This document shows, in pieces, positions 9,764 to 18,957 of a stretch of DNA of 64,000 nucleotides (positions within the stretch are counted from its first letter, which is position 1; every line of letters begins with the position of its first letter). The translations under genes and the position numbers were made by a program. The notes below the pieces were generated by a model. It had not been told where the DNA came from. It was given only the letters and a program-made list of their open reading frames with translations, and ran no database searches. This stretch comes from Mesorhizobium sangaii (GTDB taxonomy: Bacteria; Pseudomonadota; Alphaproteobacteria; Rhizobiales; Rhizobiaceae): the NCBI RefSeq assembly GCF_014207355.1, contig NZ_JACHEF010000001.1, forward strand, positions 1,867,704 to 1,931,703. Reading direction: 5' to 3'.

Positions 9764-11056
9764 TCAGACAATGCCGCCCGAGCCGCCGGCGACCGCAGGA
9801 CGTTCCGCCGCCACCTTGGCGCGGTAGCCTGCGGCCCGGTAGGCGGCGACCGGATCGATGGCGCCACCGGTCTTCAGCCGCGCCATGGCGAGGATGGGCT
9901 CGACATCGGTTCGATAGGCGGCCTTCAGCGTCTGCGTTGCCATCAGCGCGTCATTGCTGTCCTGATAGGCTTCTAGCGCCTTGCGGTCGACCAGCAGCGC
10001 CTGCGCATAGGCGCGCTGTACCTCGACCGCCGACAGCATCAGGCTTTCGATCGGATCGGTGACGTTGTGGCTCTGGTCGAGCATGTGGGCCGGGTCAAAA
10101 CCCTCGGCGCCTGAAAGCTCGGCATCGACCAGTTCGTTGAAGACCAGGAACAGCCGGTAGGGATCGATCGAACCGGCATCGAGGTCGTCGTCACCATATT
10201 TCGAATCGTTGAAATGGAAGCCGCCGAGCTTCTTGAACTGGATCAGCCGCGACACGATCATCTCGATGTTGACGTTGGGCGCATGGTGGCCAAGGTCGAC
10301 GAGGCAGAACGCCTTGTCGCCCAGTTCCTGCGCGATCATGTAGTTGGTGCCCCAATCCTGCACGACGGTGGAATAGAAGGCCGGTTCGTACATCTTGTGT
10401 TCGGTGAACAGTTTCCAACCGTCCGGCAGTCCGGCATAGACCTCCTTCATGGCGTCGAGATAGCGCTCGAAGGCTCTGGCGAAATTGACCTGGCCGGGGA
10501 AGTTCGAACCGTCGCCGATCCACACCGTCAGCGCCCTGGAGCCAAGCGTCTTGCCGATCTCGATGCATTCGAGATTGTGCTCGACCGCTTGCCGGCGCGT
10601 GCCGGCATCGGCATGCGACAGCGAGCCGAATTTGTAGGAAAGCGTCTGGTCCTTCGCATCGGAGAAGGTGTTGGAATTCATGGCGTCAAAGCCGAGGCCG
10701 AAGCGCGAGGCCGCCTGTTTCAGCCGGTTCGGGTCGGCCTTGTCCCATGGAATGTGCAGGGACACCGTCGGCGTCGCCTGCGTCAATTGCCTGATGACGG
10801 CGCAGTCCTCGATCTTGTCGAAAATATCACGCGGCTCGCCGGCACTGGGGAAACGAGCAAAGCGGGTGCCGCCAGTGCCGACGCCCCAGGACGGGATCGC
10901 CACGGCGAATTTCTCGACCTTGTCGCGGATGGCGTCGATGGCGATGCCGCGACGGTCGAGGCGCTCGCCGAGCGAGGCGTAGTCACGCTCGAGATCGGCC
11001 TTGCGCGCCGCATTGTCCTTGTCGACGAGGTCGGCGGAGATGATGGATTCGGACAC
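9764..11056 (-). CDS. rhaI: L-rhamnose isomerase (Pseudomonas stutzeri/rhizobial type)
   Basis: RhaI converts L-rhamnose to L-rhamnulose in the cytoplasm. The 430-residue protein is a TIM-barrel sugar isomerase. Metal-binding segments are seen at LFTEHKMYEP (Glu), FCLVDLGHHAPN (Asp, His) and FHFNDSKYGDDDL. The start is the GTG at 11056: GGGAGG lies eight bases upstream and the protein then begins MSESIISADLVD; the frame continues to 11098 without support. It follows rhaD on the same strand with about 110 bases between them, and is opposite to the rhaRSTPQUK genes, as in Rhizobium leguminosarum. Confidence 0.92.
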   Translation of the reverse strand: MSESIISADLVDKDNAARKADLERDYASLGERLDRRGIAIDAIRDKVEKFAVAIPSWGVGTGGTRFARFPSAGEPRDIFDKIEDCAVIRQLTQATPTVSLHIPWDKADPNRLKQAASRFGLGFDAMNSNTFSDAKDQTLSYKFGSLSHADAGTRRQAVEHNLECIEIGKTLGSRALTVWIGDGSNFPGQVNFARAFERYLDAMKEVYAGLPDGWKLFTEHKMYEPAFYSTVVQDWGTNYMIAQELGDKAFCLVDLGHHAPNVNIEMIVSRLIQFKKLGGFHFNDSKYGDDDLDAGSIDPYRLFLVFNELVDAELSGAEGFDPAHMLDQSHNVTDPIESLMLSAVEVQRAYAQALLVDRKALEAYQDSNDALMATQTLKAAYRTDVEPILAMARLKTGGAIDPVAAYRAAGYRAKVAAERPAVAGGSGGIV

Positions 11057-11112
11057 TGTTTTTCCTCCCAGATGCGTTCGGTCGGCGCTGCCCCTCATCC
11101 GCCTGCCGGCAC

Positions 11113-11142
11113 CTTCTCCCCGTATAGAGACGGGGAGAAGGG
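11113..11142. repeat. Palindromic intergenic repeat (12-bp stem hairpin)
   Basis: CCTTCTCCCCGT and ACGGGGAGAAGG form a perfect 12-bp stem around ATAGAG. The flank (CCTCATCCGCCTGCCGGCA) is the usual companion of a repeat seen between genes in Mesorhizobium genomes (recollection). It sits between rhaD and rhaI and could stabilise or attenuate the joint transcript. Confidence 0.75.
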
Positions 11143-11169
11143 AAGCGCTCCGGCATCGCCTTCAAACGA

Positions 11170-13272
11170 TTATCGCGTAAAACTCTGCGCGTTGCCCGCG
11201 TCGACATTGATGATGTTGCCGGTGGACTTGGCCGACATGTCGGAGGCGAAGAAATAGATCGCTTCGGCGATGTCCTCGGGAAACACCGAACGCTTCAGCA
11301 TCGAGCGCGAGCGGTAATGCTCCTCCAGATCGTCGGTCGACATCTTGTAGGCGGCGGCGCGCTGTTCCTTCCACTCGCCGGTCCAGATCTTCGAGCCGCG
11401 CAGCACGGCGTCCGGGTTGACGACATTGACCCTGATCTGCGCTTCCGCGCCTTCCAGCGCCAGGCAGCGCGCCAGATGGATCTCGGCGGCCTTGGCGGTG
11501 CAGTAGGCTGCGGCATTGGGCGAGGCGGCGAGGCCGTTCTTGGACGCGACGAAGACGACGTTGCCGCCGATCTTCTGCACCCTGAACAGCCGGAATGCTT
11601 CCCGCGAGACCAGGAAATAGCCGGTCGACAGGATGTCCATGTTCTTGTTCCACAGTGCCAGCGTGGTCTCCTCGATCGGTGCCGAGGACGCGAGACCTGC
11701 ATTCGACACCAGAATGTCGATGCCGCCAAATTCGACCGCGGTTTCGGCGAAGCCCGCGATCACTTGATCTTCCGAGGTGACGTTGATCAGCACCGGCCGG
11801 ACGAAATCCTTGCCGTAGGCGTTGGCCAGTTCGTCATTGGCGCTGGCAAGTGCTGTCTGGTCGATGTCCGCCAGCACGACGCAGGCGCCTTCGCGCAGCA
11901 GCCGGTTGGCGGTGGCGCGGCCGATGCCGCCGGCGCCGCCGGTGACCAGCACGATCTGGCCGGCAAGCGTCTTCGGCTTCGGCATGCGCTGCAGCTTCAG
12001 ATCCTCCAGCAGCCAGTATTCGATGTCGAAGGCTTCCTGTGCCGGCAGGCCGACATAGGAAGAGACCGTCGAGGCGCCGCGCATGACATTGATGGCGTTG
12101 ACATAGAATTCGCCCGAAATGCGGGCCGTCGCCTTGTCGCCGGCGAAGGTGAACATGCCGACGCCAGGCATCAGATAGACCACCGCATTGGGATCGCGGA
12201 TCGCGGGGGAATCCGGATGCTTGCAGCTGTCGTAGTAGGCCTGGTAGCCGACGCGGTAGGCGGCGACGTCGTCGGCGAGACGCGCAATGACGGCATCGAC
12301 ATCGGGCTTGGCCGGATCGAATTCGATCACCAGCGGGCGTATCTTGGTGCGCAGGAAATGGTCCGGGCACGAGGTGCCTAGTGCCGCGAGCGGCCGCAAA
12401 TCCCTGGAGTTGACGAATTCGAGCACGGCGGGCTGGTCGTCGAAATGACCGAGTTTGTGGCTCTTTTCCGAGATCAGGCCGCGGATCCTCGGCATCAGCT
12501 TCGCGGCGATGGCGCGGCGTTCGGCGGCGTCGAGCGACTTGACGGCTTCGCCGCCGAAGATGGCGAGGCCTTCGGAGCGGCGCTCGAACCATTCGATCGC
12601 CTGATTGATGACCGAAATCGTCGTCTCGTAGCATTCCCGAGGGGTGTCGCCCCAGGTGAACAGGCCATGGCTTTCCAGGATGACGCCCTTGGCGGCGGGA
12701 TGTTCGAGGCAGAACTTCCCCAGCCACAAGCCGAGTTCGAAGCCCGGCCGCTTCCACGGCAGCCAGCCGATCGCATCGCCGAAGATCTCCCTGGTCAGCG
12801 CCTTCGAATCCTTTGCGGCGGCGATGGCGATGATCGCGTCGGGATGCATGTGATCGACGAAAGGCTTCGGCACGAAGGCATGCAGCGGCGTGTCGATCGA
12901 GGCCGCGCGTGGGTTCAGATTGAACGTGCAGTGGGGCAGGAAGCCAACCATCTCGTCTTCATGCGCGAGGCCACGATAGAGCCCCTTCAGCGCGCGCAGC
13001 TTGTCCATATAGAGGGTGGCGAAACCGTCAAGCTTGATCGAGGCGCTGTCGCCGCCCGAGCCCTTGACCCAAAGCACTTCGACGTCCGCGCCGGTGAGCG
13101 GGTCCTTCTGCCAGATCTTGGAGGAGGTGTTGCCGCCGCCATAGTTGGTGACACGCTTGTCGGAACCGAGCGTGTTCGAGCGATAGACCAGAAGTTCCGG
13201 CTCGCTCATCGATTGGGCCTTGGCCTCGTCCCACAGATTGGCGAGGCGCGCGCCGGTGCGCTTGTCGAGCAT
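11170..13272 (-). CDS. rhaD: Bifunctional rhamnulose-1-phosphate aldolase / short-chain dehydrogenase
   Basis: The 700-residue fusion cleaves L-rhamnulose 1-phosphate to dihydroxyacetone phosphate and L-lactaldehyde, and its second domain is expected to act on the aldehyde. The class II aldolase half (about residues 1-420) has zinc-binding histidines in FVDHMHPDAI and ILESHGLFTW. The dehydrogenase half has the nucleotide loop TGGAGGIGRATA and the YCTAKAAE active-site Tyr/Lys pair. The ATG at 13272 is chosen because GGGAGG precedes it; the longer frame to 13311 has no ribosome binding site. It is divergent from rhaR, the probable regulator. Confidence 0.94.
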   Translation of the reverse strand: MLDKRTGARLANLWDEAKAQSMSEPELLVYRSNTLGSDKRVTNYGGGNTSSKIWQKDPLTGADVEVLWVKGSGGDSASIKLDGFATLYMDKLRALKGLYRGLAHEDEMVGFLPHCTFNLNPRAASIDTPLHAFVPKPFVDHMHPDAIIAIAAAKDSKALTREIFGDAIGWLPWKRPGFELGLWLGKFCLEHPAAKGVILESHGLFTWGDTPRECYETTISVINQAIEWFERRSEGLAIFGGEAVKSLDAAERRAIAAKLMPRIRGLISEKSHKLGHFDDQPAVLEFVNSRDLRPLAALGTSCPDHFLRTKIRPLVIEFDPAKPDVDAVIARLADDVAAYRVGYQAYYDSCKHPDSPAIRDPNAVVYLMPGVGMFTFAGDKATARISGEFYVNAINVMRGASTVSSYVGLPAQEAFDIEYWLLEDLKLQRMPKPKTLAGQIVLVTGGAGGIGRATANRLLREGACVVLADIDQTALASANDELANAYGKDFVRPVLINVTSEDQVIAGFAETAVEFGGIDILVSNAGLASSAPIEETTLALWNKNMDILSTGYFLVSREAFRLFRVQKIGGNVVFVASKNGLAASPNAAAYCTAKAAEIHLARCLALEGAEAQIRVNVVNPDAVLRGSKIWTGEWKEQRAAAYKMSTDDLEEHYRSRSMLKRSVFPEDIAEAIYFFASDMSAKSTGNIINVDAGNAQSFTR

Positions 13273-13359
13273 GGATGATCCTCCCGAAGGCACGCAAACG
13301 GTGCGGCCCATTTGGTCCGAATTTCCACGGAAGCGCCCGACTTGTCAATCACAAACGAT

Positions 13360-13376
13360 CAATATCGATCATATTG
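13360..13376. promoter_or_regulatory. Candidate RhaR operator in the rhaD-rhaR divergent region
   Basis: CAATATCGATCATATTG has perfect 6-bp arms (CAATAT/ATATTG) around a 5-base centre. It lies in the AT-rich 185-base gap between the divergent rhaD and rhaR starts. Two ATGATTG direct repeats ten bases apart follow at 13397 and 13407. A DeoR-family repressor encoded next door could bind here; this is inference from position and symmetry. Confidence 0.4.
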
Positions 13377-13457
13377 CACTGCACAATGAAATTATATGAT
13401 TGGAAATGATTGACACTGCGCGCTTTGGGTGCCTAGATGTTTGGGCAGGGAGGAACC

Positions 13458-14267
13458 ATGCACGAAAAAGAGCGCCACAGGATCATTCTGTCCGCCGTCC
13501 AGGAAAAACCTGTGGTGACGGTTCAGGAAATGGTCGACCTGACGGAGTCCTCCGAGGCGACGATCCGGCGCGACATCGCGGCACTCCACGTGCAGAAACG
13601 CCTGCGCCGGGTGCGCGGCGGCGCCGAGGCGATCTCGCCGCCGCAGTTCATCGGCCTTGCCGGCCGGCCCTTTTCCGTCAACGAAACGCTCAACGCCGCG
13701 CAGAAACGGGCAATCGCCCGCGAAGCGGTCGAGCTTTGCAAGGACGGCGAACCGATCATCATCAATGGCGGCACCACCACCTTCCAGATGGTGCATTTCC
13801 TGACCGGCCGCCGCATGCCGATTTTCACCAATTCGTTCCCGATCGCCGAGCATCTGCTCAAGCATTCGAAGAACACGGTCATGCTGTCGGGCGGCACCAT
13901 CTACCGCGAACAGAACATCATCCTGTCGCCCTTCGACAATGACGTGACCCGCAACTTCTACGCACGCCGCATGTTCATGGGCGCGCAGGGGCTGGGGCCG
14001 CTCGGACTGATGGAAGGCGACCCGCTGTTGATCCAGGCGGAGCAGAAGCTGATCGACCAGGCCGACGAGTTGGTGGTGCTGGTCGATTCCTCGAAATTCC
14101 GCAAACGCTCCAGCCTGATCCTGTGCGGCCTGTCGCGCATCGCCACCGTCATCACCGACGACGGCATCGAGGATCGCGAGGCCAAAATGCTCGAGACCGC
14201 CGGGGTGACACTGATCGTCGCCCGCGGGTCGGCAACCAACAAGGAAGAATCTTCACTGCAGGCCTGA
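13458..14267 (+). CDS. rhaR: DeoR-family regulator of rhamnose genes
   Basis: The 269-residue protein has the DeoR layout: an N-terminal winged helix-turn-helix (ERHRIILSAVQEKPVVTVQE, SSEATIRRDIAALH) and a sugar-phosphate-sensing C-terminal domain (ITNGGTTT-like INGGTTTFQ, DEVVVL-like ELVVLVDSSKF, ITDDGIED). GGGAGG precedes the ATG at 13458; an earlier TTG at 13437 is less likely. It opens the rhaRSTPQUK operon and is divergent from rhaDI, so it probably controls both, most likely as a repressor relieved by a rhamnose intermediate. Confidence 0.9.
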   Translation: MHEKERHRIILSAVQEKPVVTVQEMVDLTESSEATIRRDIAALHVQKRLRRVRGGAEAISPPQFIGLAGRPFSVNETLNAAQKRAIAREAVELCKDGEPIIINGGTTTFQMVHFLTGRRMPIFTNSFPIAEHLLKHSKNTVMLSGGTIYREQNIILSPFDNDVTRNFYARRMFMGAQGLGPLGLMEGDPLLIQAEQKLIDQADELVVLVDSSKFRKRSSLILCGLSRIATVITDDGIEDREAKMLETAGVTLIVARGSATNKEESSLQA

Positions 14268-14322
14268 GAACAACTCACGCCCGCAGCGGCGATGGAATGC
14301 AACGCTCAAGGGAGGATATTCG

Positions 14323-15318
14323 ATGAGCTTTTTGAAGAAATTGATGGTGACGGCGGCGTTCTCGGCCGCCATGTTCGTGAATGCAGCCTACGCGGAAAAC
14401 GTCAAGATCGCGCTGGTGGTGAAGTCGCTCGGCAACGGCTTCTTCGATGCCGCCAACAAGGGCGCCGAAGAGGCGGCCAAGGAACTCGGCGATGTCGACA
14501 TCATCTACACCGGCCCGACCAAGGCGACCGCCGAGGCGCAGATCGAAGTGGTCAATTCGCTGATCGCCCAGAAGGTCAACGCCATCGCCATTTCGGCCAA
14601 TGACGCCGATGCGCTGGTTCCGGTCCTGAAGAAGGCCATGGAGCGCGGCATCACCGTCATCTCCTGGGATTCGGGCGTCGCCAAGGAAGGCCGCCAGCTT
14701 CACCTCAACCCGTCCGACACCGGACTGATCGGCGAGACCATCATCAAACTTGCCGCCGACTATCTGCCGGAAGGCGGCGACGTCGCCATCCTGTCGGCGT
14801 CTTCCACCGCGACCAACCAGAACGCCTGGATCGACGCGGCCAAGAAGATCCTGCCGGAGAAATTCCCCAAGATCAAACTCGTCGCCACCGTCTATGGCGA
14901 TGACGATTCGGCCAAGAGCACGGATGAAGCCAAGGGCCTGCTGAAGTCCTACCCGAACCTCAAGGCGATCATCGCGCCGACCACTGTCGGCGTCGTTGCC
15001 GCGGCACAGGTGGTGACCGACGAGAAGCTGATCGGCAAGGTCAACGTCACCGGTCTCGCGCTGCCGTCCGAGTTCAAGAAGTTCATCGACAACGGCGCCT
15101 CGCAGGCAGTTGCGCTGTGGAACCCGATCGACCTCGGCTACTCCGCAGTCTACCTCGCCCATGATCTGGCGGTGAAGAAGGAAGAGGCCAAGCCGGGCGC
15201 CACACTGTCGATCGGCCGCGTCGGCAAGGTCACGCTCGACGACACCAACTCGGCTGCGATGGCTCCGCCCTTCCAGTTCGACAAGAGCAACATCGAGAAG
15301 TTCTCCAAGATCTATTGA
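14323..15318 (+). CDS. rhaS: Rhamnose ABC transporter substrate-binding protein
   Basis: The 331-residue periplasmic protein has a signal peptide (MSFLKKLMVTAAFSAAMF, cut after AYA) and the ribose-binding (type-1 periplasmic binding protein) fold: KIALVVKSLGNGFFDAANKG, a hinge with WDSGVAKEGRQLHLNPSDTG, and VNVTGLALPSEFKKFID. It captures rhamnose for RhaTPQ. GGGAGG precedes the ATG. It is second in the rha operon. Its stop overlaps the open frame of rhaT, and a palindromic repeat element begins directly after it. Confidence 0.93.
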   Translation: MSFLKKLMVTAAFSAAMFVNAAYAENVKIALVVKSLGNGFFDAANKGAEEAAKELGDVDIIYTGPTKATAEAQIEVVNSLIAQKVNAIAISANDADALVPVLKKAMERGITVISWDSGVAKEGRQLHLNPSDTGLIGETIIKLAADYLPEGGDVAILSASSTATNQNAWIDAAKKILPEKFPKIKLVATVYGDDDSAKSTDEAKGLLKSYPNLKAIIAPTTVGVVAAAQVVTDEKLIGKVNVTGLALPSEFKKFIDNGASQAVALWNPIDLGYSAVYLAHDLAVKKEEAKPGATLSIGRVGKVTLDDTNSAAMAPPFQFDKSNIEKFSKIY

Positions 15319-15332
15319 TCTCGGACGCTTGC

Positions 15333-15491
15333 ACCCTCCCCCTTGCGGGGAGGGTCGGCGAGCCGGCTTTGCGCAGCAAGATCGGCGACACGGGGTGGGG
15401 TGGCGACATCTCCACACACCAGGACCTTGATATGCTAGACAACACCCACCCCGCTCACATTGTTCGCGACCCTCCCCACAAGGGGGAGGGT
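15333..15491. repeat. 159-bp inverted-repeat element (MITE-like) overlapping rhaT start
   Basis: The ends at 15333-15355 and 15469-15491 are inverted copies of 23 bases with 22 matches (ACCCTCCCCCTTG...GGAGGGT). A second perfect 9-bp inverted pair lies inside (CGGGGTGGG at 15391-15399, CCCACCCCG at 15445-15453). The whole unit could fold into a long cruciform. It separates rhaS from rhaT and contains the only in-frame ATG available for rhaT. Confidence 0.75.
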
Positions 15492-16988
15492 AATGCAGCC
15501 CCACGCCTGACGCTGTCCGGCGTCTCCAAGAGCTTTCCCGGCGTGCGCGCGCTGCACGATGTCAGCCTGTCGCTCTATCCGGGCCAGGTGACAGCCCTTA
15601 TCGGCGAAAACGGCGCCGGCAAGTCGACGCTGGTCAAGATCATGACCGGCATCTACCAGCCCGATACGGGGACCATCAGCATAGACGGCCAAGCCGTCAC
15701 TCTGCCCAGCGCGCACGCCGCTTTCGGCTATGGCGTTACCGCCATCCATCAGGAAACCGTGCTGTTCGACGACCTGACGGTGGCTGAAAACATCTTTCTC
15801 GGCCACGCGCCGCGCACGCGCTTCGGCACCATCGACTGGCGCACGATGCGCAAAAATGCGCGCGAAGTGCTCGATGCCATGCACGCCGGCCATATCGACG
15901 CCGACACAAGGCTGAAGGACCTGGGCATCGCCAACAAGCATCTCGTCGCAGTCGCCCGCGCGATGTCGATCGACGCCCAGATCGTCATCATGGACGAGCC
16001 GACGGCCGCGCTTTCGATGAAGGAGATCGAGGAGCTTTTCCTGCTCATCGAATTCCTCAAGAGCGAAGGCAAGGCGATCCTGTTCATCAGCCACAAGTTC
16101 GACGAGATCTACCGCATTGCAGACCGCTACACGGTGTTCCGCGATGGCGAGATGGTCGGCGAAGGCCTGATCAAGGATGCCGGCCAGAGCCAGATTGTGC
16201 GCATGATGGTCGGCCGCTCCGTCGACCACATCTTTCCGCAGCGCAAGGCCGAGATCGGCGCGCCGGTGCTTTCCGTTTCCGGCCTGTCGCACCCGACCGA
16301 GTTCAACGACATCGGCTTCGAATTGCATAAGGGCGAGATCCTCGGCTTCTACGGCCTTGTCGGTGCCGGGCGCAGCGAGGTGATGCAAGCGATCTCGGGC
16401 ATCACCCGCTCCACTGGCGGCACGATCACGCTGGAAGGCAAGACGATCGCACCGAAATCGGCGGCGGATTCGATCGATGCCGGCATCGTCTACGTGCCGG
16501 AGGAGCGCGGCAAGCAAGGCGTGGTGATCGGCCTGCCGATCTTCCAGAACGTCTCGCTGCCTTCGCTCAAGCGCACCTCCAGATCCGGCCTGCTGCGGCT
16601 GTCGGAAGAGTTCGCGCTCGCCCGCTCCTACACCGAGCGGCTCGACCTGCGCGCTTCCTCGCTCAGCCAGGATGTCGGCACGCTGTCGGGCGGCAACCAG
16701 CAGAAGATCGTCATCGCCAAATGGCTGGCGACCGCGCCCAAGGTGATCATCCTCGACGAGCCGACCAAAGGCATCGACATCGGCTCGAAGGCCGCCGTGC
16801 ACGGCTTCATGGCCGAGCTGGTAGCGCAAGGCCTTTCGGTGATCATGGTGTCGTCCGAATTGCCCGAAATCCTCGGCATGTCCGACCGCGTCGTCGTCAT
16901 GCGCGAGGGTCTCGTTGCGGCGGTCTACGACAACAAGGAACTGGACGCCGAGACGCTGGTCAGGTCGGCAGCGGGGATCGCGGCATGA
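15432..16988 (+). CDS. rhaT: Rhamnose ABC transporter ATP-binding protein
   Basis: A ribose-type double ATPase that powers rhamnose uptake. The first domain has GENGAGKST (Walker A) and VIMDEPTAALS (Walker B); the second has the degenerate GLVGAGRSEV loop, LSGGNQQKIV and IILDEPTKGIDIG. From the ATG at 15432 (AGGA upstream) it is 518 residues. The first 20 residues are encoded by an inverted-repeat element and do not resemble the family, whose homology begins at PRLTLSGVSKSFPGV. The native start may have been lost when the element inserted. The stop overlaps the rhaP start (ATGA). Confidence 0.9.
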   Translation: MLDNTHPAHIVRDPPHKGEGNAAPRLTLSGVSKSFPGVRALHDVSLSLYPGQVTALIGENGAGKSTLVKIMTGIYQPDTGTISIDGQAVTLPSAHAAFGYGVTAIHQETVLFDDLTVAENIFLGHAPRTRFGTIDWRTMRKNAREVLDAMHAGHIDADTRLKDLGIANKHLVAVARAMSIDAQIVIMDEPTAALSMKEIEELFLLIEFLKSEGKAILFISHKFDEIYRIADRYTVFRDGEMVGEGLIKDAGQSQIVRMMVGRSVDHIFPQRKAEIGAPVLSVSGLSHPTEFNDIGFELHKGEILGFYGLVGAGRSEVMQAISGITRSTGGTITLEGKTIAPKSAADSIDAGIVYVPEERGKQGVVIGLPIFQNVSLPSLKRTSRSGLLRLSEEFALARSYTERLDLRASSLSQDVGTLSGGNQQKIVIAKWLATAPKVIILDEPTKGIDIGSKAAVHGFMAELVAQGLSVIMVSSELPEILGMSDRVVVMREGLVAAVYDNKELDAETLVRSAAGIAA

Positions 16989-17965
16989 AAGCCTTGCTCA
17001 AATACCGCGAAATCTGGCTGCTTGCGGCAATCGCCGTGCTGGTCGGACTGATCTCGACCCGTTTCCCGGCCTTTGCCGATCCCGGCAATCTGCGCCAGGT
17101 GTTCAACGACACCTCGATCCTGATGATCCTGGCGCTCGGCCAGATGGTCGTCATCCTGACCCGGTCGATCGACCTGTCGATGGCGTCCAACCTGTGCTTC
17201 ACCGGCATGGTGGTGGCGATGCTGAACGCCGCGCACCCGGCAATCCCGATCCCGCTGCTGATCGTCATTGCACTGGTCGTTGGCCTGGTGCTCGGCGCCA
17301 TCAACGGCCTGCTGGTCTGGCGGCTAAACATGCCCTCGATCGTGGTGACATTGGGCACGCTGACCATCTATCGCGGCGCCACTTTCGTCCTGTCGGGCGG
17401 TGCCTGGGTCAATGCCGACAAGATGAGCCCCGACTTCATCGGCTTTCAGCGTGCCGCCTTCCTCGGTATTCCGGTGCTGTCGTGGATCGCCATTCTGGTG
17501 ATCGCGCTGTTCTTCGTCCTGATGACGCGCACAGCACTCGGCCGCTCGATCTACGCGATCGGCGTCAACCCGACGGCATCGGTCTATGCCGGCATCGATG
17601 TCGGCCGGACGAAATTCATTGTCTTTTGCATCTCCGGCATGATCGGCGGCCTTTCCGGTTACCTCTGGATATCGCGCTATGTGATCGCCTCGGTCGAGGT
17701 CGCCAATGGCTATGAGCTCAACATCATTGCCGCCTGCGTCATCGGCGGCATTTCGATCGCCGGCGGCATCGGCTCGGTCGGCGGCGCGGTGCTCGGCGCG
17801 TTGTTCCTCGGCATCATCTCCAACGCGCTGCCGGTCATCAACATCTCGCCCTTCTGGCAAATGGCGATTTCGGGCAGCGCCATCATCCTTGCCGTCGTGC
17901 TCAACGCGCGCGGCGAACGCCAGCAGGGTCGCATCATCCTCAAAAAGGTGGAGGCGGTGACATGA
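16985..17965 (+). CDS. rhaP: Rhamnose ABC transporter permease
   Basis: The 326-residue inner-membrane permease of the ribose/RbsC class forms part of the rhamnose channel. It has about ten hydrophobic segments, the RbsC signature MILALGQMVVILTRSIDLSM and the repeated loop AACVIGGISIAGGIGSVGGA. The ATG at 16985 overlaps the rhaT stop by four bases and the 3' end overlaps rhaQ likewise, so translation is probably coupled. An upstream open frame exists only as a shadow of rhaT. Confidence 0.92.
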   Translation: MKALLKYREIWLLAAIAVLVGLISTRFPAFADPGNLRQVFNDTSILMILALGQMVVILTRSIDLSMASNLCFTGMVVAMLNAAHPAIPIPLLIVIALVVGLVLGAINGLLVWRLNMPSIVVTLGTLTIYRGATFVLSGGAWVNADKMSPDFIGFQRAAFLGIPVLSWIAILVIALFFVLMTRTALGRSIYAIGVNPTASVYAGIDVGRTKFIVFCISGMIGGLSGYLWISRYVIASVEVANGYELNIIAACVIGGISIAGGIGSVGGAVLGALFLGIISNALPVINISPFWQMAISGSAIILAVVLNARGERQQGRIILKKVEAVT

Positions 17966-18957
17966 CCGACATCCCTGCCCCGCGCCACATTCCCGACCGG
18001 CTCGACAAACCGCTGAGTTCGGCGATCTTCTCCTGGGAAGCACTGCTGGTCGTGGTGGCTGTCGCCATCTTCGCCATCAACAGCTTCGCCTCGCCCTATT
18101 TTCTCGATCCCTATTCGTTGTCGGATCTCACCTTCAACTTCACCGAGAAGGGTCTGATCGCCTTCGCCATGGCGCTGCTGATCATTTCCGGCGAGATTGA
18201 TCTCTCGGTCGCCGCCATCATCGCGCTGGCGTCGACGATGATGGGCATGGCCGTGCAGGCGGGCGCCGGCACGCCGGTGCTGGTGCTGATCGGTATCGTC
18301 GTCGGGCTCGGCTGCGGCGCTTTCAACGGTTTGCTGGTCACACGGCTGGGATTGCCGTCGATCGTCGTTACCATTGGCACGATGAGCCTGTTTCGCGGTA
18401 TTGCCTTCATCATCCTCGGCGACCAGGCCTACAAGGGTTACCCCGAGAGCTTCGCCTTCTTCGGCCAGGGCTATGTGTGGTGGGTGGTATCGTTCGAACT
18501 GGTGCTGTTCCTCGTCGCGGCTATTGTCTACTGGCTCGTGCTGCACCGGACGAGCTTCGGCCGCCGCGTCTTTGCCATCGGCAACAATCCGGTCGCGGCG
18601 CAGTTTTCCGGCGTGCGCGTCGGCCGCATCAAGTTCATCCTGTTTTGCCTGACCGGGTTGATGTCGGGCATCGCCTCGGTGCTGATCACCTCGCGGCTCG
18701 GCTCGACGCGGCCGTCGATCGCTCAGGGCTATGAGCTCGAAGTCATCACCATGGTGGTGCTTGGCGGGGTCAGCATCCTCGGCGGCGCCGGCAGCATTTT
18801 GGGCGTCGTGCTTGCCGCGTTCATCATGGGGCTGGTGACCTTCGGGCTTGGCCTGCTCAACGTGCCCGGCATCGTCATGTCGATCTTCATCGGCCTGCTG
18901 TTGATCATCGTCATCGCGCTGCCGATCGTCTGGCGGCGGCTGCGCGGAGGACGGTGA
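17962..18957 (+). CDS. rhaQ: Rhamnose ABC transporter permease
   Basis: The second RbsC-class permease of the importer, 331 residues. It has the family motif [20 protein letters not shown], a conserved [13 protein letters not shown] loop and a C-terminal hydrophobic hairpin ending in WRRLRGGR. RhaP and RhaQ would form a heterodimer driven by RhaT. The start overlaps rhaP by four bases and the end overlaps rhaU by four, so the order S-T-P-Q-U-K is unbroken. Confidence 0.92.
   Translation: MTDIPAPRHIPDRLDKPLSSAIFSWEALLVVVAVAIFAINSFASPYFLDPYSLSDLTFNFTEKGLIAFAMALLIISGEIDLSVAAIIALASTMMGMAVQAGAGTPVLVLIGIVVGLGCGAFNGLLVTRLGLPSIVVTIGTMSLFRGIAFIILGDQAYKGYPESFAFFGQGYVWWVVSFELVLFLVAAIVYWLVLHRTSFGRRVFAIGNNPVAAQFSGVRVGRIKFILFCLTGLMSGIASVLITSRLGSTRPSIAQGYELEVITMVVLGGVSILGGAGSILGVVLAAFIMGLVTFGLGLLNVPGIVMSIFIGLLLIIVIALPIVWRRLRGGR

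Noticed and set aside
11317..13278. Long plus-strand frames opposite rhaD
   Set aside because: No domain is visible and rhaD is unmistakable on the minus strand.
14275..16829. Two long minus-strand frames opposite rhaS and rhaT
   Set aside because: They mirror high-GC coding DNA of the rha operon and have low-complexity composition; the plus-strand genes have clear motifs and ribosome binding sites.
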